Below the pieces are notes generated by a model, which saw only the letters and a list, made by a program, of their open reading frames with translations, searched no databases and was not told the DNA's origin. 64,000 bases of DNA from Nitrospirota bacterium (GTDB lineage: Bacteria; Nitrospirota; Thermodesulfovibrionia; Thermodesulfovibrionales; Magnetobacteriaceae): the NCBI GenBank assembly GCA_015233895.1, contig JADFXG010000006.1, forward strand, positions 1-64,000, read 5' to 3'. A program made the translations under genes and the position numbers. This document shows positions 18,261-26,596 of the stretch, piece after piece (within the stretch, counting starts at the first letter, position 1; the number at the start of each line of letters is the position of its first letter).

Positions 18261-19529
18261 TCATTTGAAAATATTTGGAAACAGGGTGCCGATACCATAC
18301 AGGCTCGATATGATAATAATTGCCACCACAATAATTACGTTGACAACGTTTTGCGTTAACGTGTTGGTGTACTCCCCCATGGTCTTTTTGTTGTTCAAAA
18401 GCAAAATCAAAAAAACCAGCGCAGCAGGCAGAAGTGTGACTGCCACTACCTGTACAAACAGCGTGATAAGTACAAGAGGCGCCTTTGGAATCAGCACAAC
18501 TACCCCTGAGGATAACAGCAGGAAAAAGAAAAACCCGTAAAACCACGGAGCCTCTTTTATTTTATAATTTAACGAGTGCGCCCAGCCAAATACCTCACCA
18601 AAGGCCCAGGAGCTGGCAAGTGCGATGCAGACAGCGCCCAGAAAACCGGCATCGAAAAGGCCAATTGCCATAAACGTACCAATATGCTTATTGATCTTCA
18701 TCAGCATTACGGATGCTTGTGCTGCATCGTCTATATTTACCCCTTTTAGCAGCGTACCGGTAACAATAATGATAAATATCGCAACAGTTCCTGTAAACAA
18801 CGAACCCATAAGTGTATCGAGTTTACCCCAGGGGATGTCTTTTTCTTTCATGTTTTTGTCAACAACGGCGCTTTGTTGGAAGAAAAGCATCCATGGAGCT
18901 ATAGTGGTGCCAATGTTAGCCATAAGATAAAAGAAAAGATCGTTATTCAAACCTCCCGGGAAATTGGGCACTATGCCCTTGTGCAATATCTCTGACACTG
19001 AAGGATTGACAAGAAATGCGGCGGGAATATAAATCAGGTTCACAGCACAAAAAACAAGGGTTATTTTCTCCCATGTCCAATAGCTGCCGTTTACAACCAT
19101 TGTTCCCATTATCAAACACATGCCAATAACTGTCAAATACGGTGGTATGCCAAAGATATTCATGGCAGCCGTCATGCCGACGAACTCGGTTACCATAGTG
19201 AGCCAGTTGACCAGTAAGAGGTCAAAAAGTGAAAACCAGCCCCAAAAAGTACCAAATCCGGCAAAGATTGCCTCTGCATGTCCCCGTTTTGTTACTGCGC
19301 CCAATCGTACCGTCATCTCCTGTACGTAGTAGCAGACGGGCATGAGGATTATGATTACCCAAATCAGGTTATAGCCATACTTTGCTCCCGTTGCCGAGTA
19401 TGTCGTTATGCCTCCGGCATCATTGTCAGCAACCATTACAATCAACCCTGGTCCGGAAATAATAAGAAAAAGCTTAATTGCTTTAACAATTTTGCGATAT
19501 TGGTAATACAATCGCGTAAATATATTCAA
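18261..19529 (-). CDS. Nramp-family divalent metal transporter with non-canonical metal-site motifs
   Basis: 422 aa, eleven or so hydrophobic helices. The start is TTG at 19529, seven bases after GGAGG. Helix 1 reads GPGLIVMVADNDAGG: Asp37 aligns with the Asp of the canonical DPGN, but Asn is replaced by Gly. Helix 6 reads GTTIAPWMLFF, so the canonical Met-Pro-His is Ala-Pro-Trp. Loss of the Asn and soft Met ligand is the pattern described for Nramp-related Mg2+ transporters (NRMT) as opposed to Mn2+/Fe2+ Nramps. The neighbouring MgtE_N/CBS protein agrees with Mg2+ handling. Substrate is inference; membrane carrier identity is secure. Confidence 0.88.
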   Translation of the reverse strand: MNIFTRLYYQYRKIVKAIKLFLIISGPGLIVMVADNDAGGITTYSATGAKYGYNLIWVIIILMPVCYYVQEMTVRLGAVTKRGHAEAIFAGFGTFWGWFSLFDLLLVNWLTMVTEFVGMTAAMNIFGIPPYLTVIGMCLIMGTMVVNGSYWTWEKITLVFCAVNLIYIPAAFLVNPSVSEILHKGIVPNFPGGLNNDLFFYLMANIGTTIAPWMLFFQQSAVVDKNMKEKDIPWGKLDTLMGSLFTGTVAIFIIIVTGTLLKGVNIDDAAQASVMLMKINKHIGTFMAIGLFDAGFLGAVCIALASSWAFGEVFGWAHSLNYKIKEAPWFYGFFFFLLLSSGVVVLIPKAPLVLITLFVQVVAVTLLPAALVFLILLLNNKKTMGEYTNTLTQNVVNVIIVVAIIIISSLYGIGTLFPNIFK

Positions 19530-19629
19530 TGACAGTCCTCCTATTTTTCCAACGTTAAATTATACAACTTATAGAAGCAATCTGCAATGAGTTTACCGGC
19601 AAACTGGTATCTTTCTGGTTTCAGGTACC

Positions 19630-20523
19630 TTAGTCAACGTACGGCTCTATGTGGATAAGAACGTCTATTACCTCTTTGATATTTTCTTTGATTTTTTCCT
19701 CGACAATGTGGGAAATTTTATGTCCTTCGATGACTGAAATATTGGGGTTTACTTTAATGTGTAAATCTAAAAAGACATGGCTGTTGGTGCCTCTTGTCCT
19801 TACTCTGTGACAGTAGATGACATTGTCCACACTTTTTACGATTTCCTTTATCTGCTCAGGGTCCATCTGCTTTCGGTCTGCCAAAACCCCTGCGGCCTCC
19901 CACAGTATCCCTATTCCTGCCTTTGCCACAAGCACTCCAACAAGAGCGCCAACAATTGTGTCTGCTCGTGTGAAACCCAGTTTCGTAAAAATCAGGCCTA
20001 TTATGACCCCTGTGGTTAAATAGGTATCGCTTCTGGTAAGTTTAGCATCAGCAACAAGAAATTCGCTTTTAAGTTTCTTTCCCATCCAGTTTTCATAAGT
20101 CATGACAAAAAGATTAACAACAAGGGTTATTACCATAATTATAAAGCTTTCTTTAGTAACACTAACCCTCGTCTCACCATTGAGGGACTCATAAGCCTGT
20201 TTAAATATCTCAATACACATCAGTGACATCATAACACCAATGAAAATGGTAAAAATCGTCTCTATTTTTCTGTAACCGTAGGGGTGCTCTTCATCGGGGG
20301 GACGGGACGCAAAATATATGCCTACAAAGCCCACAATGTTTGATACCCCGTCAAACGTGGAGTGGAAACCGTCCGCTGTTATCGAAATGGAGTGGGAAAA
20401 ATACCCGTATGCTACCTTTGCTGCTGCCACAGCGATATTAAAAAAAAGAGTAACCCACAACACCCTTCTGATTGCCGCAGCTCTGTCTGTAGTACTGACC
20501 ATCTCCTCAATATTAAGCCACAT
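19630..20523 (-). CDS. Cation diffusion facilitator (CDF) family efflux transporter
   Basis: 297 aa with about six transmembrane helices and a C-terminal cytoplasmic domain of 90 residues (VIYCHRVRTRGTNSHVFLDLHIKVN pattern, split over two strands), the standard CDF layout. Helix 2 has ADGFHSTFDG (His-x3-Asp). In helix 5 the expected His before RSD is Thr (AKLTRSD), so it is not a textbook Zn2+ site and the metal cannot be assigned. The family exports Zn2+, Fe2+ or Mn2+ by proton exchange. It follows the Nramp-like operon in the same orientation at about 100 nt, suggesting joint metal homeostasis. MVSTTDR at 20502 is an alternative start. Confidence 0.93.
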   Translation of the reverse strand: MWLNIEEMVSTTDRAAAIRRVLWVTLFFNIAVAAAKVAYGYFSHSISITADGFHSTFDGVSNIVGFVGIYFASRPPDEEHPYGYRKIETIFTIFIGVMMSLMCIEIFKQAYESLNGETRVSVTKESFIIMVITLVVNLFVMTYENWMGKKLKSEFLVADAKLTRSDTYLTTGVIIGLIFTKLGFTRADTIVGALVGVLVAKAGIGILWEAAGVLADRKQMDPEQIKEIVKSVDNVIYCHRVRTRGTNSHVFLDLHIKVNPNISVIEGHKISHIVEEKIKENIKEVIDVLIHIEPYVD

Positions 20524-20601
20524 CCATGATTACACTTATATTAAGAAAATGCTACAAAACTGTTACAATTTGTAAGTCACATTGCTGGCAGATTTTTTGT
20601 A

Positions 20602-21633
20602 TTAGTTACTGGCTCTGAGCTGACCGCAGGCGGCAAGTATATCACGTCCCTTGCTTTTTCTTATAAATACGCTTATGTGGCCATGGGCTACAATTTCCTG
20701 GAATTCTAACACAGTGGTATCATCAGGTCTCTTAAAATACGCCCCCTCATATTCATTAAAAGGAATAAGATTAACCTTTGCCCTGATTCCTTTAAGCAAT
20801 CTTATTAGTCTTGAGGCATCATCCACCGAATCATTTACACCCTTTAACAGTACGTACTCAAAGGTTATTCTTCTGCGCTCCGGTATGGGTAGTCTGCGGC
20901 AGGCACTAAGCAAAGTTTTAAGGTTATATCTTTTGTTAACCGGCATTATCATGCTCCGTATGTCATCAGTTGTTGCATTTAAAGAAATTGCAGGATTAAC
21001 ATTAAAACCATCGCAGTAGAGTCTCTCTAACTCCGGCACAAGACCTGCGGTTGAAAGCGTTATGTGGCGTTTTGATATGTTTAACCATTCCATCATGATT
21101 TTTAGCGCGCCTGTCACCTCTTTATAATTACTGAGAGGCTCACCCATTCCCATCATCACTATGTTTGTAATTCTCCGCTGTGGCTCTATATCACGGCTTA
21201 CACAAAGAATCTGATCACAGATTTCATGTGCTTTCAGATTTCTCTTAAACCCGCCTCTTGCCGTTAAACAAAACTTACACCCCATAGCACAGCCAACCTG
21301 CGAGGAGACACAGAGAGTCAGCCTCTCACCATCCTCTATCAACACACTCTCTATCGTAAGTCCATCGCCAAGTGCAAAAAGATACTTGCGTGTGCCATCG
21401 TTTGACACAAGACGGTTAACAATACGTAGGCCACTGATAAACGAAATGCCCTTGAGATGCTCTCTCAAGGGCAGCGAAAACTCCGTTATTTCATCTATTG
21501 AAACAGCCTTCTTTGTATAAACCCTAAGGAGAAACTGTTTTGCTCTGAAAGCCGGCTCTTTAAGAGTTTTAAAAAAGGCCGCTAACTGCTCCTCCGTAAA
21601 TGCCTTAAGATCAACTACGTGCCCATCTCCCAG
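20602..21633 (-). CDS. rlmN: 23S rRNA (A2503-C2)/tRNA (A37-C2) methyltransferase RlmN, start codon unusual
   Basis: A radical SAM enzyme. The CAMGCKFC cluster site, [14 protein letters not shown], the Asn-rich [11 protein letters not shown], and the catalytic C-terminal Cys in DILAACGQL are all present. Homology extends upstream of the first TTG (21468): the frame reads [19 protein letters not shown] and [13 protein letters not shown], matching the family N-terminus. No ATG, GTG or TTG exists in that part of the frame back to the in-frame TAA at 21667-21669. A CTG at 21633 would give 343 aa, the usual size, overlapping the ahcY stop by 19 nt. The true start could also be GTA 21618 or an ATA. 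Translation is probably coupled to ahcY. Confidence 0.88.
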   Translation of the reverse strand: MGDGHVVDLKAFTEEQLAAFFKTLKEPAFRAKQFLLRVYTKKAVSIDEITEFSLPLREHLKGISFISGLRIVNRLVSNDGTRKYLFALGDGLTIESVLIEDGERLTLCVSSQVGCAMGCKFCLTARGGFKRNLKAHEICDQILCVSRDIEPQRRITNIVMMGMGEPLSNYKEVTGALKIMMEWLNISKRHITLSTAGLVPELERLYCDGFNVNPAISLNATTDDIRSMIMPVNKRYNLKTLLSACRRLPIPERRRITFEYVLLKGVNDSVDDASRLIRLLKGIRAKVNLIPFNEYEGAYFKRPDDTTVLEFQEIVAHGHISVFIRKSKGRDILAACGQLRASN

Positions 21634-22874
21634 CTCTTCAGGTAATCCTTTTGAGCCTTTGTAGGCTTATCTATCTTGATGCCCATAGAGATGAGTTTTA
21701 GTTTTGCTATCTCTCTGTCAATATCCTCAGGCACCTTATAAACTGATTTACTTAGCTTTTTGTAGTTCTTGGCTACATATTCGGCACAAAGCGCCTGATT
21801 AGCAAAACTCATATCCATAACCGAGGACGGATGCCCTTCTGCGGCTGCAAGGTTAATCAGCCTGCCCTCGCCAAGTACATAAATACGCTTTCCAGTGCTT
21901 AAACTGAACTCCTCAACAAATGGTCTTATCACCCGTCTTGCCACCGCCTGCTTTGCAAGTGCCTGAAGCTCAATCTCAGCATTAAAATGGCCTGAATTAC
22001 ACACTATGGCTCCGTCTTGCATAATGGGGAAACACTTTTCGCTTATCACATTTATGTTGCCCGTTACTGTTACAAAAATATTGCCGATTTTAGAAGCATC
22101 CGCTATGGTCATGACCTCATAGCCGTCCATGGTGGCTTCAAGCGCTTTTAACGGATCAATCTCTGTCACCACAACACGCGCTCCCATTCCCCTTGCTCTC
22201 ATCGCAACCCCACGTCCACACATCCCATACCCGCACACTACAAACACACTGCCCGCTATCAGACGGTTAGTTGCCCTTAGTATTCCGTCAATTGAGCTCT
22301 GGCCTGTTCCATAGCGGTTATCAAACAGATGCTTCGTCTGGGCATCGTTTACGGCTATTATAGGATACTGCAACACCTTGTCCCAGGCCATTGCCCTCAA
22401 CCGGATAACACCTGTAGTTGTCTCCTCAGTTCCCCCTATGACATACTCAAGGAGGTCTTTTTTATCCTTATGAAGAACTGACACCAGATCAGCCCCGTCA
22501 TCCATCGTAATGTTAGGCTTAAACTCCAGCACGTCCATAATATGCTTGTAGTAAGTGTCGTTGTCCTCACCCTTTATAGCAAAAGTTGGAATCTCCGAGT
22601 GGGTGACCAGACTTGCAGCCACGTCATCCTGAGTGCTAAGAGGATTTGATGCACATAGGACAACCTCTGCCCCTCCGGCTTTAAGGGTTTGCATCAGAGT
22701 TGCCGTTTCCGTAGTAACGTGTAAACAGGCTGCCAGGCGTATCCCCTTAAGAGGAGTTTCCTTGCTGAAATAATCTTTTATTTTCCTGAGTACTGGCATT
22801 TCCTTCTCTGCCCACTCGATTCGCAGCTTGCCGGAGTCCGCCAAACTCATATCTTTCACATCATGTTTTACCAT
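21615..22874 (-). CDS. ahcY: Adenosylhomocysteinase
   Basis: 419 aa, as in bacterial/archaeal SAHH without the long insertion. It hydrolyses S-adenosylhomocysteine to adenosine and homocysteine, removing the inhibitor of methyltransferases. Visible blocks: [38 protein letters not shown], the TTTGVIRL motif, and the NAD-binding [18 protein letters not shown] near residue 205-225, ending in [16 protein letters not shown]. Start supported by GGAGG six bases upstream. It lies between metK and rlmN, so the set makes SAM, uses SAM and removes SAH, a sensible operon. Confidence 0.97.
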   Translation of the reverse strand: MVKHDVKDMSLADSGKLRIEWAEKEMPVLRKIKDYFSKETPLKGIRLAACLHVTTETATLMQTLKAGGAEVVLCASNPLSTQDDVAASLVTHSEIPTFAIKGEDNDTYYKHIMDVLEFKPNITMDDGADLVSVLHKDKKDLLEYVIGGTEETTTGVIRLRAMAWDKVLQYPIIAVNDAQTKHLFDNRYGTGQSSIDGILRATNRLIAGSVFVVCGYGMCGRGVAMRARGMGARVVVTEIDPLKALEATMDGYEVMTIADASKIGNIFVTVTGNINVISEKCFPIMQDGAIVCNSGHFNAEIELQALAKQAVARRVIRPFVEEFSLSTGKRIYVLGEGRLINLAAAEGHPSSVMDMSFANQALCAEYVAKNYKKLSKSVYKVPEDIDREIAKLKLISMGIKIDKPTKAQKDYLKSWEMGT

Positions 22875-22926
22875 TCATATCCTCCAGGAGATTTTTTTTT
22901 GCCTGCTTCAACTTTTTACCATATTT

Positions 22927-24078
22927 TTATAAACCGGCTGCGTTTTTGAGTGTTTCAGCCATGTCGGTTGCCTCCCATGTGAAATCGCTGTCATTGCGTC
23001 CAAAATGCCCATAAGCTGCCGTCTTTTTGTATATCGGTCTTCTCAGATTTAACTTTTCGATTATTGCCCTTGGTCTTAAATCAAAGTTATCACGAATGAT
23101 TTTTACCAGTTTATCGTGGGCAATTTTACTGGTGTTGCCAGTGTCAACAAGGATGGATAACGGTTCGGCTATTCCTATAGCGTATGCTATCTGCACCTCA
23201 GCCTTAGTGGCAATGCCTGAGGCCACAATGTTTTTAGCTATATACCTTGCCATGTAAGCGCCTGAGCGGTCAACCTTTGTTGGATCTTTACCGGAGAAAC
23301 ATCCCCCGCCGTGTCTGCCCACTCCTCCGTAGCTATCTACTATAATCTTTCTGCCGGTAAGTCCGGTATCTCCCATTGGGCCGCCAACCACAAATCTGCC
23401 GGTAGGATTGACATGATATGCAATCTTCTCTTCATCCAGTAACTTGACTGGAATTATTGGTTTGATTACTTTTTCAATTATATCTTCTTTCATCTCTTTG
23501 AGTGTTATATCAGGGCTGTGCTGTGAGGACACCACTATATTATCTATCCTGAAAGGGGCTCCGTCTTTATACTCGACAGTCACCTGGGTCTTTCCGTCAG
23601 GCCTGAGATAGGGCAGCACATCGGTCTTTCTCACCTCGGATAACTTCATGGCTAACTTATGTGACAACATTATGCTAAGGGGCATCAACTCCTCAGTCTC
23701 ATCACAGGCATAACCAAACATCAGCCCCTGATCTCCTGCTCCGCCCGGGTCCACACCCATTGCTATGTCCTGAGACTGTTCATGTATTGACGTTATAACC
23801 GAACAGGTTTCATAGTCAAAACCATACTTAGCACGGGTATATCCAATATCTTTTATCGTATTTCTTACTATAGAGGGAATATCCGCATAACAGTTTGTTG
23901 TTATCTCACCGGCTATAAATGCAAGCCCTGTGGTAACGAGAGTTTCACAAGCGACCCTCGCGTTTGGGTCATTTCCTATTATTGTGTCCAGTATCGCATC
24001 GGATATTTGATCAGCTACCTTGTCGGGATGCCCCTCGGTTACTGACTCAGACGTAAAATAGTAGTTTTTCTTAGGCAC
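22927..24078 (-). CDS. metK: S-adenosylmethionine synthetase
   Basis: 383 aa, standard length, starting at GTG 24078 after AAGGAGG. It makes SAM from methionine and ATP. N-terminal [20 protein letters not shown], the [16 protein letters not shown] signature and the glycine-rich [16 protein letters not shown] are intact, including Lys and Asp residues that bind ATP/Mg2+. It is the first gene of metK-ahcY-rlmN. I looked for a SAM riboswitch in the 120 nt between it and tRNA-His and saw no recognisable one. Confidence 0.98.
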   Translation of the reverse strand: MPKKNYYFTSESVTEGHPDKVADQISDAILDTIIGNDPNARVACETLVTTGLAFIAGEITTNCYADIPSIVRNTIKDIGYTRAKYGFDYETCSVITSIHEQSQDIAMGVDPGGAGDQGLMFGYACDETEELMPLSIMLSHKLAMKLSEVRKTDVLPYLRPDGKTQVTVEYKDGAPFRIDNIVVSSQHSPDITLKEMKEDIIEKVIKPIIPVKLLDEEKIAYHVNPTGRFVVGGPMGDTGLTGRKIIVDSYGGVGRHGGGCFSGKDPTKVDRSGAYMARYIAKNIVASGIATKAEVQIAYAIGIAEPLSILVDTGNTSKIAHDKLVKIIRDNFDLRPRAIIEKLNLRRPIYKKTAAYGHFGRNDSDFTWEATDMAETLKNAAGL

Positions 24079-24197
24079 TTAAACCTCCTTATTGTTTATA
24101 CTTAATCATCCAACCGCAATTGTAACATTTTTACTACGAATAGATACATAGTTTTGGGAAACTTCCTAATAGTCCTTCTAGTTTAAAGGTCATTGAG

Positions 24198-24271
24198 GGT
24201 GAGTAAGGGGATTCGAACCCCCAACCCCTGGAGCCACAGTCCAGTGCTCTAACCGTTGAACTATACTCACC
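24198..24271 (-). tRNA. tRNA-His (GTG)
   Basis: Cloverleaf on the minus strand: acceptor GTGAGTA/TACTCAC (24270-24264 with 24205-24199), extra 5' G at 24271 opposite C at 24198 as in tRNA-His, anticodon stem CTGGA/TCCAG with loop CTGTGGC (anticodon GTG), T-arm GGGGG-TTCGAAT-CCCC. CCA is not encoded. Confidence 0.95.
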
Positions 24272-24328
24272 ATCACACAGTATTGTAAATATTTTTTATA
24301 TTGTTAGTCAATAGGAAAACACGTTTTT

Positions 24329-24511
24329 TTATAAATCTTCATTTTTTGATTTGTTAAGTAATTCAGAATAATGACTCTTGAGTTTATCAAGCTCCATGCG
24401 CTCCACTTGGAGCTCGCTAAGCATATTGGAATACATTTTTTTTGCAGCTTTTAAATCACGACGCCATACAATAATAAAAAAAATCAGCAACAACAATGCA
24501 AAATAATACAT
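24329..24511 (-). CDS. Small membrane protein with a coiled coil
   Basis: 60 aa from ATG 24511 (GTG 24517 is nearer to the GAGAGGG site). One N-terminal transmembrane helix (YYFALLLLIFFIIVW) followed by a Lys/Glu/Leu-rich helix (MLSELQVERMELDKLKSHY) with heptad spacing. The topology resembles small FtsB/FtsL-like or LapA-like proteins, but no specific family is claimed. Confidence 0.55.
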   Translation of the reverse strand: MYYFALLLLIFFIIVWRRDLKAAKKMYSNMLSELQVERMELDKLKSHYSELLNKSKNEDL

Positions 24512-24533
24512 TTCCACGCCCTCTCAATAATAA

Positions 24534-24562
24534 AAACGGGGAGAAAAACTCCCTCCCCGTTT
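24534..24562 (-). terminator. Terminator after the TM2-domain gene
   Basis: Inverted repeat AAACGGGGA / TCCCCGTTT with an 11-nt loop region, followed on the minus strand by TTTTATTATTG. It lies about 30 nt beyond the TM2 gene stop. Confidence 0.7.
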
Positions 24563-24592
24563 AAAAACAAAACAGCATAAATTTGCCCTGCC

Positions 24593-24817
24593 CTACCACT
24601 TGGTTATTGGCAGATTTTCTTTGTCTTTGAATGCACCGAGGCTTATCATTACAAAATCAACGAAATACCAAATCCCGAAGCCACCCATTGTAACCAACAT
24701 TATGATGCCAGTACCTACCTTATTTACATAGAAACGATGGCCTCCGGCCCAACCAAGTAAGAAGCAAAGTAATAATGTTACCAAACGGCTTTTCTCTGAT
24801 CCCTGTTCATTAGTCAT
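24593..24817 (-). CDS. TM2 domain-containing protein
   Basis: 74 aa, two transmembrane helices joined by the diagnostic turn GWAGGHRFYVNKVGTGI and followed by GGFGIWYFVDFVMI, the full TM2 (PF05154-type) signature. Lys/Glu at both ends. TM2 proteins are widespread small bacterial membrane proteins without a fixed role. Isolated, with its own downstream terminator. Confidence 0.9.
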   Translation of the reverse strand: MTNEQGSEKSRLVTLLLCFLLGWAGGHRFYVNKVGTGIIMLVTMGGFGIWYFVDFVMISLGAFKDKENLPITKW

Positions 24818-24948
24818 AATTTTATCCCCACTCTATTTTTTTTACTTTGGGATCCTATGAACCCCTTCCTTTTGAATGTATGATAACCTATCGTTTTCAT
24901 CATGTCTGTATCATATGATACAACGGGATAATTTTTTTTCATAATATC

Positions 24949-25527
24949 CTAAAGAATTCTTTCCGATACCTTATTCTCATTGTTTTTATTAATAATCCTC
25001 CATTGAACCTCAGCCGGCATATACAACCTTACATTGTTTTTTGAAAGCACCTCTGTAACCGGTTTGTAGAGTTTTGTTTTATTTTTAATCTCTCTGAAAC
25101 CCTTAACAGTTATCCCCTCACTGTCTTTGTGCTGTTGCTTTAGCTCCACATCCCAGGTGCCAAGCACAATGTTTATACTGATAAGTTCATAGCTCATATC
25201 CACATTTTGCTTTAAAATATCATATGTGTTCTTAGCGGGGACTAGTTTTACAGAATTTCCAAAGGGAACCCGTTTTATAACATCCATTTTCTCAAGGACT
25301 TTGGAAACCCGTTTATACTCCTCATTTTCAGCTGCATTCTTATTAACAGCAGGCAGTACGGCAGGCAGAAGATATTTACATTCTCTGGGATACACCAACT
25401 CTTCTGAAATTATTTTCCTGAGGCCAGATAAATCCTCTGAATACAGAGCTGTTGGAAAAATAGTAAACAACAAAAACAAACCCATGGCACACAATCCACT
25501 CAGATTATTTTTGAAAAATGAACTCAT
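24949..25527 (-). CDS. Exported protein of unknown function next to SGNH genes
   Basis: 192 aa: signal peptide (LCAMGLFLLFTIFPTALYS) then an about 165-residue Lys/Glu-rich domain with no family I recognise (VYPRECKYLLPAVLPAV; SYELISINIVLGTWDVEL). The start overlaps the end of the upstream SGNH gene by 23 nt, so translation is probably coupled. Its role may be tied to the two SGNH proteins, by position only. Confidence 0.65.
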   Translation of the reverse strand: MSSFFKNNLSGLCAMGLFLLFTIFPTALYSEDLSGLRKIISEELVYPRECKYLLPAVLPAVNKNAAENEEYKRVSKVLEKMDVIKRVPFGNSVKLVPAKNTYDILKQNVDMSYELISINIVLGTWDVELKQQHKDSEGITVKGFREIKNKTKLYKPVTEVLSKNNVRLYMPAEVQWRIINKNNENKVSERIL

Positions 25528-26596
25528 ACATTTCCTCCGTTAGAAGTTCAACTCCTTTATCGTTAAGATGACATGAATCCACGTAAAGTTTCAATCTCTC
25601 TTTAAAGGGCAGACTCTTAATTTTTTTCCCAAGCTCTTTGTATCTTACATTGTGGTTTTTTAGTGCAACCTCTGCTCTTACCTCAGTCTCAAGTGCCTCC
25701 AGTTTCGGAAGATATGCAGCCTCTTTTTCCACAGAGGATACATCCCCCAGGTTCCAGTACATGGCTGCCAGATCAGCTTGTTTTCCAGAGTCTTCGGTAT
25801 TAAAAAGCAGTGGAAATCCAAAAACTATAATTTGTACGTTTTTATCATCAAAAAGACTTATAAATTTCTCAAGATTTTTTTTATATTCATTTTTTATCAT
25901 TGCAAGCTTTTTATCATTGTTTTCAAAGGGTAATCTGTTTTTAATCTCAATAAGCACAAGAGCTTTTTTAACATAAAAACCCAATGCAAAACTTCTAAAG
26001 AAAAAGGAATTCCCGCTAAAAGCCAAAATTGAACCAGCCAAATCTGCAGCACAACCCTGTGATGAAAGATACAGATAATCAGGGGCTGTGTCATTTATTA
26101 CCGGCGACAGTATAACCATATCCGGTTTCAGGTCTTTCCAGCCCCAGTCTGCTAATTCGTCTTTCAAAGGACGCTGCCCTTTCATCCAGTTTTCTCTTGA
26201 GATAAAGACATTGATTGAGTTTTCATAATTTTGCATAAATTCACTCAGATGGCCGCCCAGCCGTCCAAGGTTAATCACCTCGTATCTGTCATTAAATTTT
26301 CCCTTCAGAATGTTTTCAAGTCTCTTAGGCCATGTATGCTCAGGACTTACTCCAAAGCCATAAGTTGTACTCCCTCCTATGGCAATAATCCTGTAAGGTT
26401 TTGTCTTTTTTATTTGAAATGGGTCCCGATATAACGCCATCGAGTCTCTTTTATTAACTTGTTTGCTAAGGAGAAAATACAAATCCTTATTTTGAATGTA
26501 ATAGAACAACTCTGCAAAACACTCAGACATTATAATTGTTGAAATAATGATTAGCACTACGGCTATACATTTCACAGATAGCCGGACTTTTTTCAT
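25505..26596 (-). CDS. Membrane-anchored SGNH/GDSL-type hydrolase
   Basis: 363 aa. N-terminal anchor (CIAVVLIIISTIIMSECFA), then an SGNH core: block I IIAIGGSTTYGFGVSPEHTW with Ser nucleophile near residue 76, a Gly-containing VINLGRLGGHLSEF block, Asn in VILSPVINDTAPDY, and the C-terminal Asp-x-x-His in DSCHLNDKGVELL. Such enzymes act as esterases or O-acetyltransferase/deacetylase partners on surface glycans. It follows the other SGNH gene as TAAATG (stop directly before start), so both are co-translated. Confidence 0.85.
   Translation of the reverse strand: MKKVRLSVKCIAVVLIIISTIIMSECFAELFYYIQNKDLYFLLSKQVNKRDSMALYRDPFQIKKTKPYRIIAIGGSTTYGFGVSPEHTWPKRLENILKGKFNDRYEVINLGRLGGHLSEFMQNYENSINVFISRENWMKGQRPLKDELADWGWKDLKPDMVILSPVINDTAPDYLYLSSQGCAADLAGSILAFSGNSFFFRSFALGFYVKKALVLIEIKNRLPFENNDKKLAMIKNEYKKNLEKFISLFDDKNVQIIVFGFPLLFNTEDSGKQADLAAMYWNLGDVSSVEKEAAYLPKLEALETEVRAEVALKNHNVRYKELGKKIKSLPFKERLKLYVDSCHLNDKGVELLTEEMYEFIFQK

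Noticed and set aside
20602-21468. RlmN starting at TTG 21468
   Set aside because: Family homology clearly continues 50 codons upstream in the same frame.
24079-24197. SAM riboswitch before metK
   Set aside because: No SAM-I/II/III core or terminator-like expression platform could be recognised in the leader.
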